From positions 248,001 through 312,000 of the forward strand of contig JAWWOW010000006.1 of the NCBI GenBank assembly GCA_033851265.1: a stretch of DNA of 64,000 nt, in the 5' to 3' direction. The stretch is from JAWWOW01 sp033851265 (GTDB lineage Bacteria > Actinomycetota > Actinomycetes > JAWWOW01). Numbering within the stretch: the first letter of the stretch is position 1; each line of letters begins with the position of its first letter. The position numbers and the translations under genes are program-made. The notes below the pieces were generated by a model, which was not told the DNA's origin, did no database searches, and saw only the letters and a program-made list of their open reading frames with translations. Below are positions 19,421 to 27,975 of the stretch, piece by piece.

Positions 19421-20576
19421 CCGCGGTTGGCCGCCCGTCGCGGCTCCCGAGGCTCCGGCGGCGACCGCCAGCGCGACGGAGGACGGTCCCGCACCCGAGT
19501 TACGCCGAATGGGCGGTCAAGACGCGTCGCCTGCTGCCGATACCCCCGAAGAGGCGCCGACCGTTCCACGTGAAACAGCCGAAGACGCCACCCCCATCGC
19601 CGAAGCGGCGGCCGCGGCCGTCCGCCTGCTCAACCCGCAGGATGCCTGGCCGGCGCCGCCGGAGACGCGCAAGCTGGCCATCGCCAACCAGAAGGGCGGC
19701 GTCGGCAAGACCACCTCAGCGGTGAACCTCGCCGCCGCGCTCGCGCTGCACGGTCTCCGCGTCTTGATCATCGATCTGGACCCGCAGGGCAACGCGTCCA
19801 CCGCGCTCGACGTGCCCCACCACGAGGGGGCTCCGTCGGTGTACGACGTGCTCGTCGACGGGCGACCGGTATCCGAGGTGGTGGTCCAGGTCGGCGCCTT
19901 CAGCGGGCTCACCTGCGTCCCGGCCACGATCGACCTGGCCGGCGCTGAGATCGAGCTGGTCCCGGCCGTGGCCCGGGAGTATCGGCTGCAGCGTGCGCTG
20001 GACGCCTACCTTGCGAACATGGCCGGAGCCGGCGAGCGGATCGACTACGTGCTCATCGACTGCCCGCCCTCCCTTGGGCTGTTGACGGTGAACGCGCTCG
20101 TCGCTGCCGAGGAGGTGCTGATCCCGATCCAGTGCGAGTACTACGCCCTGGAGGGACTCGGTCAGTTGTTGCGCAACGTGGACTTGGTCCGTGCGCACCT
20201 CAACTCCGGCGTCCACGTGTCGACGATCCTGCTCACGATGTACGACGCGCGGACCCGCCTGGCCGAGCAGGTCGCCACCGAGGTCCGGGGGCACTTCGGC
20301 GACTCCGTGCTGAGCACGGCCATCCCGCGCAGTGTGCGGCTGTCCGAGGCGCCGAGCTACGGGCAGTCGATCATGACCTACGATCCCGGCTCCCCGGGCG
20401 CCCTGTGCTACCTCACCGTCGCCCAGGAGATCGCCGAACGCGGTGCCCCAGGCGGGGCAGCGGATGGCGGCTCCAACGAGGAGGCGGACGAGCCAACCGC
20501 TGGGACATTAAGGGACGAACCCACCCAAGCAGGCACGAATCCGGCGGCCGAGCCGGACGAGGGAGGCCAGGAGTGA
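19401..20576 (+). CDS. parA: Chromosome-partitioning ATPase ParA (Soj)
   Basis: Walker-type ATPase that moves ParB-parS complexes and separates origins. The GTG at 19401 follows AAGGAGCGCCG. The 391 residues begin with a Pro/Ala-rich extension of about 90 residues, longer than in minimal ParA, then the deviant Walker A K-G-G-V-G-K-T-T, D-L-D-P-Q-G-N-A-S-T and I-D-C-P-P-S-L-G-L-L-T-V-N-A. A parS sequence is encoded inside the N-terminal extension. The tail is acidic and low in complexity. The stop overlaps the parB start (GTGA). Confidence 0.96.
   Translation: MSESPVDRGWPPVAAPEAPAATASATEDGPAPELRRMGGQDASPAADTPEEAPTVPRETAEDATPIAEAAAAAVRLLNPQDAWPAPPETRKLAIANQKGGVGKTTSAVNLAAALALHGLRVLIIDLDPQGNASTALDVPHHEGAPSVYDVLVDGRPVSEVVVQVGAFSGLTCVPATIDLAGAEIELVPAVAREYRLQRALDAYLANMAGAGERIDYVLIDCPPSLGLLTVNALVAAEEVLIPIQCEYYALEGLGQLLRNVDLVRAHLNSGVHVSTILLTMYDARTRLAEQVATEVRGHFGDSVLSTAIPRSVRLSEAPSYGQSIMTYDPGSPGALCYLTVAQEIAERGAPGGAADGGSNEEADEPTAGTLRDEPTQAGTNPAAEPDEGGQE
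19563..19576. promoter_or_regulatory. parS site inside parA
   Basis: GTTCCACGTGAAAC, identical to the site at 8648-8661, lies within codons of the ParA N-terminal extension (V-P-R-E-T). It is about 5.5 kb from oriC on the other side. Confidence 0.88.
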
Positions 20577-21535
20577 ATGTTCGACGGGGTGGCCTCGGCC
20601 GCGGGTTGGGGGCGCTCATACCGTCCGCCGGCTCGGCCGGGGCGGCAGAGGTCTCGCCATTCGGCCCCACTGGCGCGGTGTTCCGGGAGGTTCCACTGGA
20701 AGCGGTCGCACCCAACCCGCGACAGCCGCGGACCAGTTTCGACGACGACAGCCTGTCGGACCTAGCCGCCTCCATCCGCGAGGTCGGTCTGCTGCAGCCG
20801 GTCATCGTCCGCGAGCTCCCCGGGCCGGCGCCCGCGGGCGTCGAGGGACCGGCGTACGAGCTGGTCATGGGCGAGCGGCGCTGGCGGGCAGCTCGCCTCG
20901 CCGGCCTGACCGCAGTGCCGGCCATCGTCCGGGAGACCCCGGACAGCGACCTGCTCCGCGACGCGTTGCTCGAAAACCTCCACCGCGAGCAGCTGAACCC
21001 GCTCGAGGAAGCCGCGGCGTACGGTCAGCTGCTCGAGGACTTCGGCGTCACCCACGAAGCGCTCGCGCAGCGAATCGGGAAGTCCCGCTCCCACGTGTCC
21101 AACACCCTGCGCCTGCTCGGGCTCACGCCGACCGTGCAGCGCCGCGTCGCGGCCGGTGTCCTTTCCGCAGGGCACGCCCGGGCGCTGCTCGGCCTCGACG
21201 ATCCGGCCGAACAGGAACGGCTAGCCGCTCGCATCGTGGCCGAAGGTCTGTCGGTCCGCGCCGTCGAGGAGATCGTCGCGGTTGGCGACGGCGGCGAGCG
21301 GAAGAAGCCGCGCAACCGCACTCCGCGGGCGGTCGCTCCGGGCCTCGCCGACCTCGGGGACCGGCTGTCCGATCGGTTCGAGACCCGCGTGCGCGTCGAC
21401 CTCGGCCGATCCAAGGGCAAGATCGTTGTCGAGTTCGCGAGCGTCGACGATCTCGAGCGGATCGTCGAGGCGATGGCTCCGGGTCTGGGGATCAACCGAA
21501 CCGACGAGGCTGGGACCCCGTCCGTCGACAGCTAG
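20573..21535 (+). CDS. parB: Chromosome-partitioning protein ParB
   Basis: CTP-dependent DNA clamp that loads at parS and spreads. The 320 residues start R-R-G-G-L-G-R-G-L-G-A-L-I-P, the ParA-stimulating N-terminal peptide. Then come the ParB/CTPase core (N-P-R-Q-P-R and G-E-R-R-W-R-A), the helix-turn-helix (I-G-K-S-R-S-H-V-S-N-T-L-R-L-L) and a dimerisation C-terminus. The GTG at 20573 overlaps parA by four bases. Two parS targets are present in the window. Confidence 0.97.
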   Translation: MNVRRGGLGRGLGALIPSAGSAGAAEVSPFGPTGAVFREVPLEAVAPNPRQPRTSFDDDSLSDLAASIREVGLLQPVIVRELPGPAPAGVEGPAYELVMGERRWRAARLAGLTAVPAIVRETPDSDLLRDALLENLHREQLNPLEEAAAYGQLLEDFGVTHEALAQRIGKSRSHVSNTLRLLGLTPTVQRRVAAGVLSAGHARALLGLDDPAEQERLAARIVAEGLSVRAVEEIVAVGDGGERKKPRNRTPRAVAPGLADLGDRLSDRFETRVRVDLGRSKGKIVVEFASVDDLERIVEAMAPGLGINRTDEAGTPSVDS

Positions 21536-21538
21536 CGA

Positions 21539-22528
21539 CTATGTCCGCGCGATGGCGCGCGCCAGCAGGTCGTGGCACAGCGCACCGAGTTCCAGGCCGG
21601 CCGCGTTGACCGACATCGGAAGCAGGCTCGTCTCGGTCATGCCCGGTGAGACGTTCACCTCGAGCACATGCGATCGACCGTCAGCATCGACGACGAGGTC
21701 GACGCGCGAGATCTCGCGCAGCCCAAGCACCTCGTGCGCACGCATTGCGGTTGCCGCGACCGCCTGCGCGACGTCGCCGTCCAGTCGTGCCGGTGTGAAG
21801 TACTCCGTGCGACCAGCGGTGTAGCGCGCGGCGTAGTCAAAGACCCCGCCGTCCGGCACGATTTCCACCGCAGGTAAGGCTTCTGGGCCGTTTCCGCGGT
21901 CGACGACTGCCACGGCAACCTCCGTGCCGGCGACGAACTGTTCGACCAGCGCGGTGTCGCCGTAGGAGAAACAGGTGACCATCGCAGCCGGCAGATCGGC
22001 GCGGTCGCGGACCACGGTCGCGCCAAGCGCAGATCCGCCGCGGGCGGGTTTGACCATGAGAGGAAGGCCGAGTCGGTCGGCAATGCGATCGAGCACCGAC
22101 GCAGCACCGAGTTCACGGAACGTCGCGTGTGGAAGCGCAACCGCGGGGGGCGTGGTCAGACCGGCGCCGGACAGCGCTGCCTTGGCGGCCGGCTTGTCCC
22201 AGGCCTGCCAGCAGGCAGTTGGACCGGCACCGACGTACGGAATCGCCGCGAGGTCGAGGACCCCGCGGATGGCGCCGTCCTCACCGGCGGCGCCGTGCAG
22301 TGCGATGAACACAGCGGCGGGCGGGTCATCACCGAGCACGGTCAGCAAAGCCGCGTCCGCATCCCGTTCCTCGGCCTCGACACCGACATGGCGTAATGCC
22401 TCCGCAACCCGGCGACCGGAGTGCAGTGACACCTCACGTTCGTACGACAGGCCACCGGCCAGCACGAGGATGCGCCCGAGACCGCGGAGGTCGGCGGCGG
22501 CGCTTGATGGCGCAGCGGCGACGGTCAT
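21539..22528 (-). CDS. D-alanine-D-alanine ligase family ATP-grasp enzyme
   Basis: ATP-grasp ligase of 329 residues resembling Ddl, which makes D-Ala-D-Ala for peptidoglycan. It has the N-terminal G-G-L-S-Y-E-R-E-V-S-L-H-S-G motif, the A-L-H-G-A-A-G-E-D-G-A-I-R-G motif, ATP-binding M-V-K-P-A-R-G-G-S-A-L-G and E-V-N-V-S-P-G-M-T-E-T-S. The ATG at 22528 overlaps the aminotransferase stop by four bases. In actinobacteria such a paralogue beside parB accompanies a separate main ddl, so the exact substrate is uncertain. It ends four bases after parB, facing it. Confidence 0.85.
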   Translation of the reverse strand: MTVAAAPSSAAADLRGLGRILVLAGGLSYEREVSLHSGRRVAEALRHVGVEAEERDADAALLTVLGDDPPAAVFIALHGAAGEDGAIRGVLDLAAIPYVGAGPTACWQAWDKPAAKAALSGAGLTTPPAVALPHATFRELGAASVLDRIADRLGLPLMVKPARGGSALGATVVRDRADLPAAMVTCFSYGDTALVEQFVAGTEVAVAVVDRGNGPEALPAVEIVPDGGVFDYAARYTAGRTEYFTPARLDGDVAQAVAATAMRAHEVLGLREISRVDLVVDADGRSHVLEVNVSPGMTETSLLPMSVNAAGLELGALCHDLLARAIART

Positions 22529-23886
22529 GCCGTCCCCGGTGTTGGTGTGTCCGACAACGGGCCGCTGGTGCGGGCCTGGCGGACGGCCGCTGGTCCGAAC
22601 GTTTCGATGAGCTCGACCTCTTCCTCGCAGACAGCGGCGAGCCGACGCACACCTTCGCGGATGCGCTCCGGTTCGGGATAGCAGTACGACAGGCGCAGGT
22701 TGGCGACGCCCTGGCCATCGGCGTAGAAACCCGTGCCCGGCACGAACGCAACGCGGTTCTGGATCGCCCGTGGCAACAGCGCACGGGAGTCGAGTCCGTC
22801 CGGCAACGTCAACCAGAGGAAGAAACCGCCGGCGGGACGTGTCCAGGTGCAGCCCTCCGGCATCGCGCCTTCCAGCGCGTCCAGCATCGTGTCGCGCCGC
22901 TCTCGGTAGATCTCGCGGTAACCCTTCACGTGCTCCTGCCACGGCTGCGTCGCGAGGTACTCAGCGACGGCCATCTGGTTGAAGGTTGGTGGACAGAGCA
23001 CGGCGCTTTCGTTGGCCAGCACCAGTTTTTCGCGAACCGAGTGCGGTGCCAGGACCCAGCCGACACGCAGGCCGGGCGCGAACGTCTTGGAGAACGAACC
23101 GAGGTAGATGACGCCGCCGGGGCGCTCGTCGTCCTCGCCGACCGACGCCGCGTCGTCGAGGGCACGGAGTGCGGTTGGCGCATCGCCGTCGAAGCCAAGC
23201 AAGCCGTAGGGGTTGTCCTCGACCACTAGCAGCCCGGCGTCACGACAGATCGTGAGGATCTCGGTACGTCGGTACTCAGCCAGCGAGACGCCGGCTGGGT
23301 TCTGGAAATTCGGGACGGTGTAAAGGAATTTGGCGCGTTTGCCCTGTGCTGCCAACGCCGCCACAGTTTCGCTGAGGGCTGCAGGGATCAGCCCGTCGTC
23401 GTCCATCGCGACGTGCACGACTTCCGCTTCGTAGGACGCGAACGTCCCAAGCGCGCCGACATATGACGGCGCCTCTGCGACGACGACGTCACCGGGGTCA
23501 CAGAACAGCCGGGTCACCAAGTCGAGTCCCTGCTGCGAGCCGACGGTCACCGTCACGTCATCCGCCGACGCGCTAATCCCCTCGAGTGCCATGACGTCGC
23601 AAATGAGTTCGCGCAGCCGCGGATCACCTTGTCCGGATCCGTACTGCAATGCGGTGACGCCGCGTTCGGCGACAAGCCGGGCGAACAGCTCACTGACCGC
23701 TTCGAGCGGAAGTGCCGGAAGATAAGGCATTCCGCCCGCGAGCGAGACCACCTCGGGCCGGCTCGCGACGGCGAACAACGCCCGGATCGCGGACGCGCTC
23801 ATACCGTGCGCACGCGCGGCGTAGAGCCCGAGATAGGGGTCGAGTCTGCGTCCATGTGGCACGACGGGAAGTTCCGGCGCCGTCAC
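22525..23886 (-). CDS. PLP-dependent class I/II aminotransferase
   Basis: Fold-type I aminotransferase of 453 residues, related to the alpha-aminoadipate/aromatic (LysN/MocR-like) group. The PLP lysine is in S-F-S-K-T-F-A-P-G-L-R-V-G-W, with N-F-Q-N-P-A-G and D-N-P-Y-G-L-L also present. There is no N-terminal GntR DNA-binding domain, so it is an enzyme rather than a MocR regulator. It is the first gene of a two-gene operon with the Ddl-like ligase, hinting at an amino acid or peptidoglycan-precursor role. The substrate cannot be read from the sequence. Confidence 0.88.
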   Translation of the reverse strand: MTAPELPVVPHGRRLDPYLGLYAARAHGMSASAIRALFAVASRPEVVSLAGGMPYLPALPLEAVSELFARLVAERGVTALQYGSGQGDPRLRELICDVMALEGISASADDVTVTVGSQQGLDLVTRLFCDPGDVVVAEAPSYVGALGTFASYEAEVVHVAMDDDGLIPAALSETVAALAAQGKRAKFLYTVPNFQNPAGVSLAEYRRTEILTICRDAGLLVVEDNPYGLLGFDGDAPTALRALDDAASVGEDDERPGGVIYLGSFSKTFAPGLRVGWVLAPHSVREKLVLANESAVLCPPTFNQMAVAEYLATQPWQEHVKGYREIYRERRDTMLDALEGAMPEGCTWTRPAGGFFLWLTLPDGLDSRALLPRAIQNRVAFVPGTGFYADGQGVANLRLSYCYPEPERIREGVRRLAAVCEEEVELIETFGPAAVRQARTSGPLSDTPTPGTA

Positions 23887-24004
23887 CGGTTCAGGTTAGC
23901 GCGAGCACGCTCAGGTCTACCTGCCAGTTTTTTGCGCGGTTATGATCATGCGGCTCCGGTCGGGTCGCAAAAAGTCGCTGTTTCACGCGGCATGGGGAGG
24001 CCGA

Positions 24005-24622
24005 TTGTCTAGGCGGTTGGCCTCGCTCACTCTCGACAATCTCGATGACCTGCCCCGTCGTTGCCGTCGCTGTGTGTTCTGGGAACTCGATCCCGTCACG
24101 CGTACGCGCGCCGAAGAAGCCGGCGACACCGATCTGGAGAAGGAAGCGTGGGTCTCCGCCACGCTGCTCGAGTGGGGCAGTTGCGGAAAGCTCGTGTACG
24201 TCGACGGTGTTGCGGCCGGTTTCGCGTTGTACGCGCCGCCGGCGTACGTGCCCCGGTCGGTGGCGTTCCCGACCAGTCCGGTCAGCCCGGATGCAGTGTT
24301 GCTCATGACCGCGCACGTCATCCCGGAGTTCGCGGGCGGCGGTCTCGGTCGCATGCTCGTCCAGGGCATCGCCAAGGACCTGACCCGTCGTGGCGTTCGC
24401 GCGATCGAAGCGTTCGGCGACATGAAGTGGACCGAGCCGGCCTGCGTCGTGCCGGCGGATCATCTGCTCGCGGTCGGCTTCAAGACAGTGCGGCCGCATC
24501 CGCGCTATCCGCGGTTGCGACTCGAGCTGAAGACAGCCGTGTCATGGCGTGAGGACGTCGAGACGGCGCTGGAGCGACTGCTCGGATCGATGACGCCGGA
24601 AGGTGCGCTCCGTCCGGCCTAA
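24005..24622 (+). CDS. GNAT-family N-acetyltransferase
   Basis: A 205-residue acetyltransferase matching the actinobacterial family encoded beside parB and cwlM. It opens R-R-L-A-S-L-T-L-D-N-L-D-D-L-P followed by C-V-F-W-E-L-D-P, and the acetyl-CoA loop is E-F-A-G-G-G-L-G-R-M-L. I chose the TTG at 24005 because GGGGAGG lies 4 nt upstream and the N-terminus then fits the family. An ATG at 23942 would add 21 unconserved residues without a Shine-Dalgarno. The substrate is unknown. Confidence 0.8.
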   Translation: MSRRLASLTLDNLDDLPRRCRRCVFWELDPVTRTRAEEAGDTDLEKEAWVSATLLEWGSCGKLVYVDGVAAGFALYAPPAYVPRSVAFPTSPVSPDAVLLMTAHVIPEFAGGGLGRMLVQGIAKDLTRRGVRAIEAFGDMKWTEPACVVPADHLLAVGFKTVRPHPRYPRLRLELKTAVSWREDVETALERLLGSMTPEGALRPA

Positions 24623-24631
24623 AGATGGGGT

Positions 24632-24675
24632 GAGCGCACAACCCGAGTGTGGTCGCGGAGCACGACCGTGCGCTC
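24632..24675. terminator. Bidirectional terminator-like hairpin
   Basis: Perfect 8-bp arms GAGCGCAC (24632-24639) and GTGCGCTC (24668-24675) enclose a second stem GGTCG/CGACC (24651-24655 with 24663-24667). It lies between the convergent acetyltransferase and cwlM genes. There is no U-run, as is common in actinobacteria. Confidence 0.65.
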
Positions 24676-24678
24676 GAA

Positions 24679-25809
24679 CTAGTCCAGGGCTGGGATTTTC
24701 AGCGCGCCGGTGATGACGTCGGCGTCGGCCGGCAGGTAGAGCCGTTGCACCGCCGCCACGATTCCCTCGGCAACCGAGTCGCGGAACTCTGGTGTCGCCA
24801 GCCGCGACGCGTCACCAGGATTGGTGATGTAGCCGACTTCGACGCGCACCGCGGGCATGCGTGTTCCGCGCAGCAACTCCCACGTCTTCGCGTGGGTGCG
24901 GCAGTCGAGAAGGTCGGTACGTGCGACGACTTCCCGTTGCACAAGATCGGCCAGCCGGGCTCCGACCACTGAACCGCGGTCGCGTTGTCCGGGCAACGGC
25001 AGCGTTCCGTAGAAGTACGTCGCGACCCCCTGGCATTTGGGGTTGACGTCAGCATCGACGTGTAACGACACGACGAGGTCGGCTTCGGCGGCGTTCGCGA
25101 GCCGCACGCGCTCCTCATCGCTCAAGGCCCCCGGGCCCCGGGTCATGAATGCCTGTGCGCCTGCTGCCGATAGCCGCCCCTCTACCTTCGAGGCGAGGTC
25201 CGCCACGAGGTCGGCTTCGGTCAGGTCTCCCATGACCACACCGGGATCGTCCCCGCCGTGACCGGGGTCGATGAGGACGAGCTTGCCGGCAAGGGTCGGG
25301 CCAGCGCGCCGCAGCTGTTCTGATTCGCGGAGCTCTTCCGCGCGGCCTCCGGATGCCCGTGGCACGAGCCGGTCGAGCATCTTCAATGTCTGCGGTCCGC
25401 ACGTCCCGTCGGGTACGACGCCGGCGTTGCGCTGGAACTCGCGAAGTGCGGCTTCGGTGCTGGAGCCGAAGATGCCATCGACGCGGTCGCAGTCGAAGCC
25501 CATCTCGAGCAAGCGCTGTTGGAGCTCGGCGACGTCGTCCCCGACGAAGGGGTGGCTCACCGTGTAGGCCAGGACCCGGTCGCCGAGGCGCCACCGTGCT
25601 TCGTCCAACGCGACATAGGTCTCCCGGCCAACGACTCCGTCGACGGTCACGCCGCGCGCCTGCTGGAACTCACGCACCGCGCGGTCGCACGCCTGGTCGA
25701 ACGTGTCGTCACCGATGGCCGCGACGGCAGGCAGCAGACCGAGAGTGGCGAGCTTGGCCCGGATCTCGGCGACTGCCGGTCCGTGGTCACCGAGGCGGTA
25801 GGCCTGCAT
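24679..25809 (-). CDS. cwlM: N-acetylmuramoyl-L-alanine amidase family protein (CwlM-type)
   Basis: The 376 residues hold two peptidoglycan-binding domains (about 5-65 and 85-150) and a C-terminal Amidase_3 domain. The zinc ligands are visible: His in D-P-G-H-G-G, Glu in T-E-A-D-L-V-A-D-L and His in S-L-H-V-D-A-D. The catalytic Glu is in R-V-E-V-G-Y-I-T-N. There is no signal peptide. In mycobacteria CwlM is a cytoplasmic regulator of MurA; the same position next to trxA and parB suggests the same here. The ATG at 25809 has GGAG upstream. An intact active site means hydrolase activity cannot be excluded. Confidence 0.9.
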   Translation of the reverse strand: MQAYRLGDHGPAVAEIRAKLATLGLLPAVAAIGDDTFDQACDRAVREFQQARGVTVDGVVGRETYVALDEARWRLGDRVLAYTVSHPFVGDDVAELQQRLLEMGFDCDRVDGIFGSSTEAALREFQRNAGVVPDGTCGPQTLKMLDRLVPRASGGRAEELRESEQLRRAGPTLAGKLVLIDPGHGGDDPGVVMGDLTEADLVADLASKVEGRLSAAGAQAFMTRGPGALSDEERVRLANAAEADLVVSLHVDADVNPKCQGVATYFYGTLPLPGQRDRGSVVGARLADLVQREVVARTDLLDCRTHAKTWELLRGTRMPAVRVEVGYITNPGDASRLATPEFRDSVAEGIVAAVQRLYLPADADVITGALKIPALD

Positions 25810-25899
25810 GTGTCTCCGGGGGAAAGGAGGCGCCGCTGAGTGGACGGAGCGGCAGCCTACGCCTTCCATCGCCCGATCAGGGGATACCCCAGTGGGGTA

Positions 25900-26229
25900 T
25901 CAGACGAGATACGCCTCGAGTTCCTTGAGCAGAGCAGCCTTCGGCTTGGCCCCGACGATCTGCTGCACGATCTCGCCGCCCTTGAACACCGACATCGTCG
26001 GGATGGACAAGATCTGGTAGGTCTGCGCGACGCGAGGGTTCTCGTCGATGTTCACCTTGGCGATGGTGATCTTCTCGGCGTGCTCGACGGCGATCTCTTC
26101 GAGCACCGGAGCGACCATCTTGCAGGGACCACACCACTCGGCCCAGAAGTCGACGAGGACCGGCTTGTCGCTGCCGAGGACATCCGCGTCGAACGTGCTG
26201 TCGGTGACGGTCTTGGTGGCGTTGCCCAT
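25900..26229 (-). CDS. trxA: Thioredoxin
   Basis: A 109-residue thioredoxin with the active-site W-C-G-P-C (Cys33 and Cys36), V-D-F-W-A-E at the preceding strand and the cis-Pro in S-I-P-T-M. It reduces cytoplasmic disulfides and is recycled by TrxB, encoded 45 bp upstream in the same direction. Confidence 0.97.
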   Translation of the reverse strand: MGNATKTVTDSTFDADVLGSDKPVLVDFWAEWCGPCKMVAPVLEEIAVEHAEKITIAKVNIDENPRVAQTYQILSIPTMSVFKGGEIVQQIVGAKPKAALLKELEAYLV

Positions 26230-26273
26230 TCGGATGGCTCCTGGTAGTCGGTCGGGCTCGGTCGGTTGTCTGC

Positions 26274-27308
26274 TCAGCCGGTCGTTGCAGGCTTCAACGC
26301 TGCTGACGGGTCGGTTGATTCCAAGCCGGCGATGGCAGCGGTCTCGGGATGTCCTTCGAGCGCCGCGAGGTAGCGCTCCGCGTCGAGTGCCGCCGCGCAG
26401 CCGGTGCCGGCCGCGGTCACGGCTTGGCGATAGATGTGGTCGACCACATCACCGCAGGCAAAGACGCCGTCGACGTTGGTGCGCGTGGTGGGGTGCTCGA
26501 CGAGGACGTAGCCCTGATCGTCGAGGGCAAGCTGGCCTTTGAAGAGTTCACTGCGCGGGTCATGTCCGATCGCCAGGAACAAGCCATCCACATCGAGGGT
26601 CGACTGCTCACCCGTCTTCGTGTCGGTCAGCTGCAGGCCACTCACCCGTTCGTCGCCGAGCACATCGTCGACCTGGACGTTCCAGTGGAACTTGATCTTC
26701 TCGTTGGCCAACGCACGGTCTTGCATGATCTTGCTTGCCCGCAACGTGTCACGTCGGTGTAGGACCGACACCGAGTTCGCGAACTTGGTGAGGAACGTCG
26801 CCTCCTCCATCGCGGAGTCGCCTCCGCCTACCACGGCGATGTTCTTGTCGCGGAAGAAGAAGCCGTCGCAGGTCGCGCACGCCGAGACCCCGCGGCCGAG
26901 CAGGCGCTGCTCGTTGGTCAGCCCCAGATAGCGGTACGACGACCCCGTCGCGACGATGACCGTGTGTGCGCGGTACGTCGCGTCGTGCGTCGAGACGATC
27001 TTCACGTCACCGAGCAGGTCGACGGATATCACGTCGTCGGGGATGAGCTCGGCTCCGAAGCGCTCGGCCTGGGCACGCGTCGCCGCCATGAGGTCGGGAC
27101 CTTGAATGCCTTCGGGGAAGCCGGGAAAGTTCTCGACTTCCGTCGTCGTCATCAGGGCGCCGCCAGCTGCGACCGCGCCCTCGAACACCAACGGGGTCAG
27201 GTTGGCTCGGGCGGCGTACAACGCCGCCGTGTAACCGGCTGGACCTGAACCAATGACGATGACCTGTCGGATGTCGCCCGTCCCGTTTCCGGTGGCTCCA
27301 TCTGTCAC
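26274..27308 (-). CDS. trxB: Thioredoxin reductase (NADPH)
   Basis: FAD enzyme that reduces thioredoxin with NADPH. The 344 residues show the FAD motif G-S-G-P-A-G-Y-T-A-A, redox-active C-A-T-C (Cys144 and Cys147), NADPH-binding G-G-G-D-S-A-M-E-E-A and the C-terminal FAD motif G-V-F-A-C-G-D-V. It heads the trxB-trxA unit and has a sigma-R type promoter upstream. Confidence 0.97.
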   Translation of the reverse strand: MTDGATGNGTGDIRQVIVIGSGPAGYTAALYAARANLTPLVFEGAVAAGGALMTTTEVENFPGFPEGIQGPDLMAATRAQAERFGAELIPDDVISVDLLGDVKIVSTHDATYRAHTVIVATGSSYRYLGLTNEQRLLGRGVSACATCDGFFFRDKNIAVVGGGDSAMEEATFLTKFANSVSVLHRRDTLRASKIMQDRALANEKIKFHWNVQVDDVLGDERVSGLQLTDTKTGEQSTLDVDGLFLAIGHDPRSELFKGQLALDDQGYVLVEHPTTRTNVDGVFACGDVVDHIYRQAVTAAGTGCAAALDAERYLAALEGHPETAAIAGLESTDPSAALKPATTG

Positions 27309-27359
27309 TGCACTCGTCTCCTCGACTCATCAGTGGGTGCTCAGCACCCTGTTCGAGCA

Positions 27360-27386
27360 AACCGATCCTACGGATCCGTGATTCCC
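27360..27386 (-). promoter_or_regulatory. Sigma-R/SigH-type promoter of trxB-trxA
   Basis: On the minus strand GGGAAT (27386-27381) is followed after exactly 18 bases by GTT (27362-27360). This is the consensus of the disulfide-stress sigma factor (SigR in Streptomyces, SigH in mycobacteria), whose known targets include trxBA. It lies about 52 bp before the trxB start. Confidence 0.78.
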
Positions 27387-27402
27387 GTGCGAGGCTTCGT
27401 CA

Positions 27403-27975
27403 GTGGCGGCGGAGGCGACTGAACACGTCGATATTCCCGGAGACCCGGCCCCGGTGCCGGAAACGGGCACCCGCTGCGCGATCCACCCGGCCCGCCTCGC
27501 GGTCGATGCGTGCCCGGTTTGCGGGCGGCCCCGCTGTGGAGCGGACGCGCTCGCGGCGCCCGGTGGGGGCTGCTTGGCCTGTCACGGCAGCACTGCGCCG
27601 CCGACCGACACCGAGCACGTGCTGCGCAGGCCGGCCGAGCGGCTCATCGCCGGGTCGCTGGTCGCTTTTCTCATCGGGCAGCTGGGTGGCGTCATCGCGA
27701 GTGAGTACGTCGGGGCGCAAGGCTTCGAGTGGATCGTGCCGTTCCTCGTCGGGTTGGCCTGCGCAGCAAGTGCGGCGATCGTCGCTCGCACCGGCGGCAG
27801 GGGACGCCTCGATGTCGCGGTCCGCCTGGTCGGGGCACTGGCAGCGGTGTTGTCGATCGCGTTCGCATTCCGGCTGGTGCCGGGCGGGTCGAGCCCGTTC
27901 ACACCGTTGAAGGATGTGGGGTTGCCGTACCTCGCCGCGGTTGCCGGGGCCGCGGCGTCGCGGCTCTTCCGCTAG
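27403..27975 (+). CDS. B-box-type zinc-finger membrane protein
   Basis: The 190-residue protein has an N-terminal Cys/His cluster (Cys25, His28, Cys37, Cys40, Cys45, Cys57, Cys60, His61) spaced like a B-box or treble-clef zinc site. About four membrane segments follow. The GTG start at 27403 is about 17 bp upstream of the sigma-R promoter and transcribed away from trxB, so both share a divergent control region. It converges on the anti-sigma gene with a 4-bp overlap. Function is unknown; proteins of this layout often recur beside redox or stress genes. Confidence 0.75.
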   Translation: MAAEATEHVDIPGDPAPVPETGTRCAIHPARLAVDACPVCGRPRCGADALAAPGGGCLACHGSTAPPTDTEHVLRRPAERLIAGSLVAFLIGQLGGVIASEYVGAQGFEWIVPFLVGLACAASAAIVARTGGRGRLDVAVRLVGALAAVLSIAFAFRLVPGGSSPFTPLKDVGLPYLAAVAGAAASRLFR

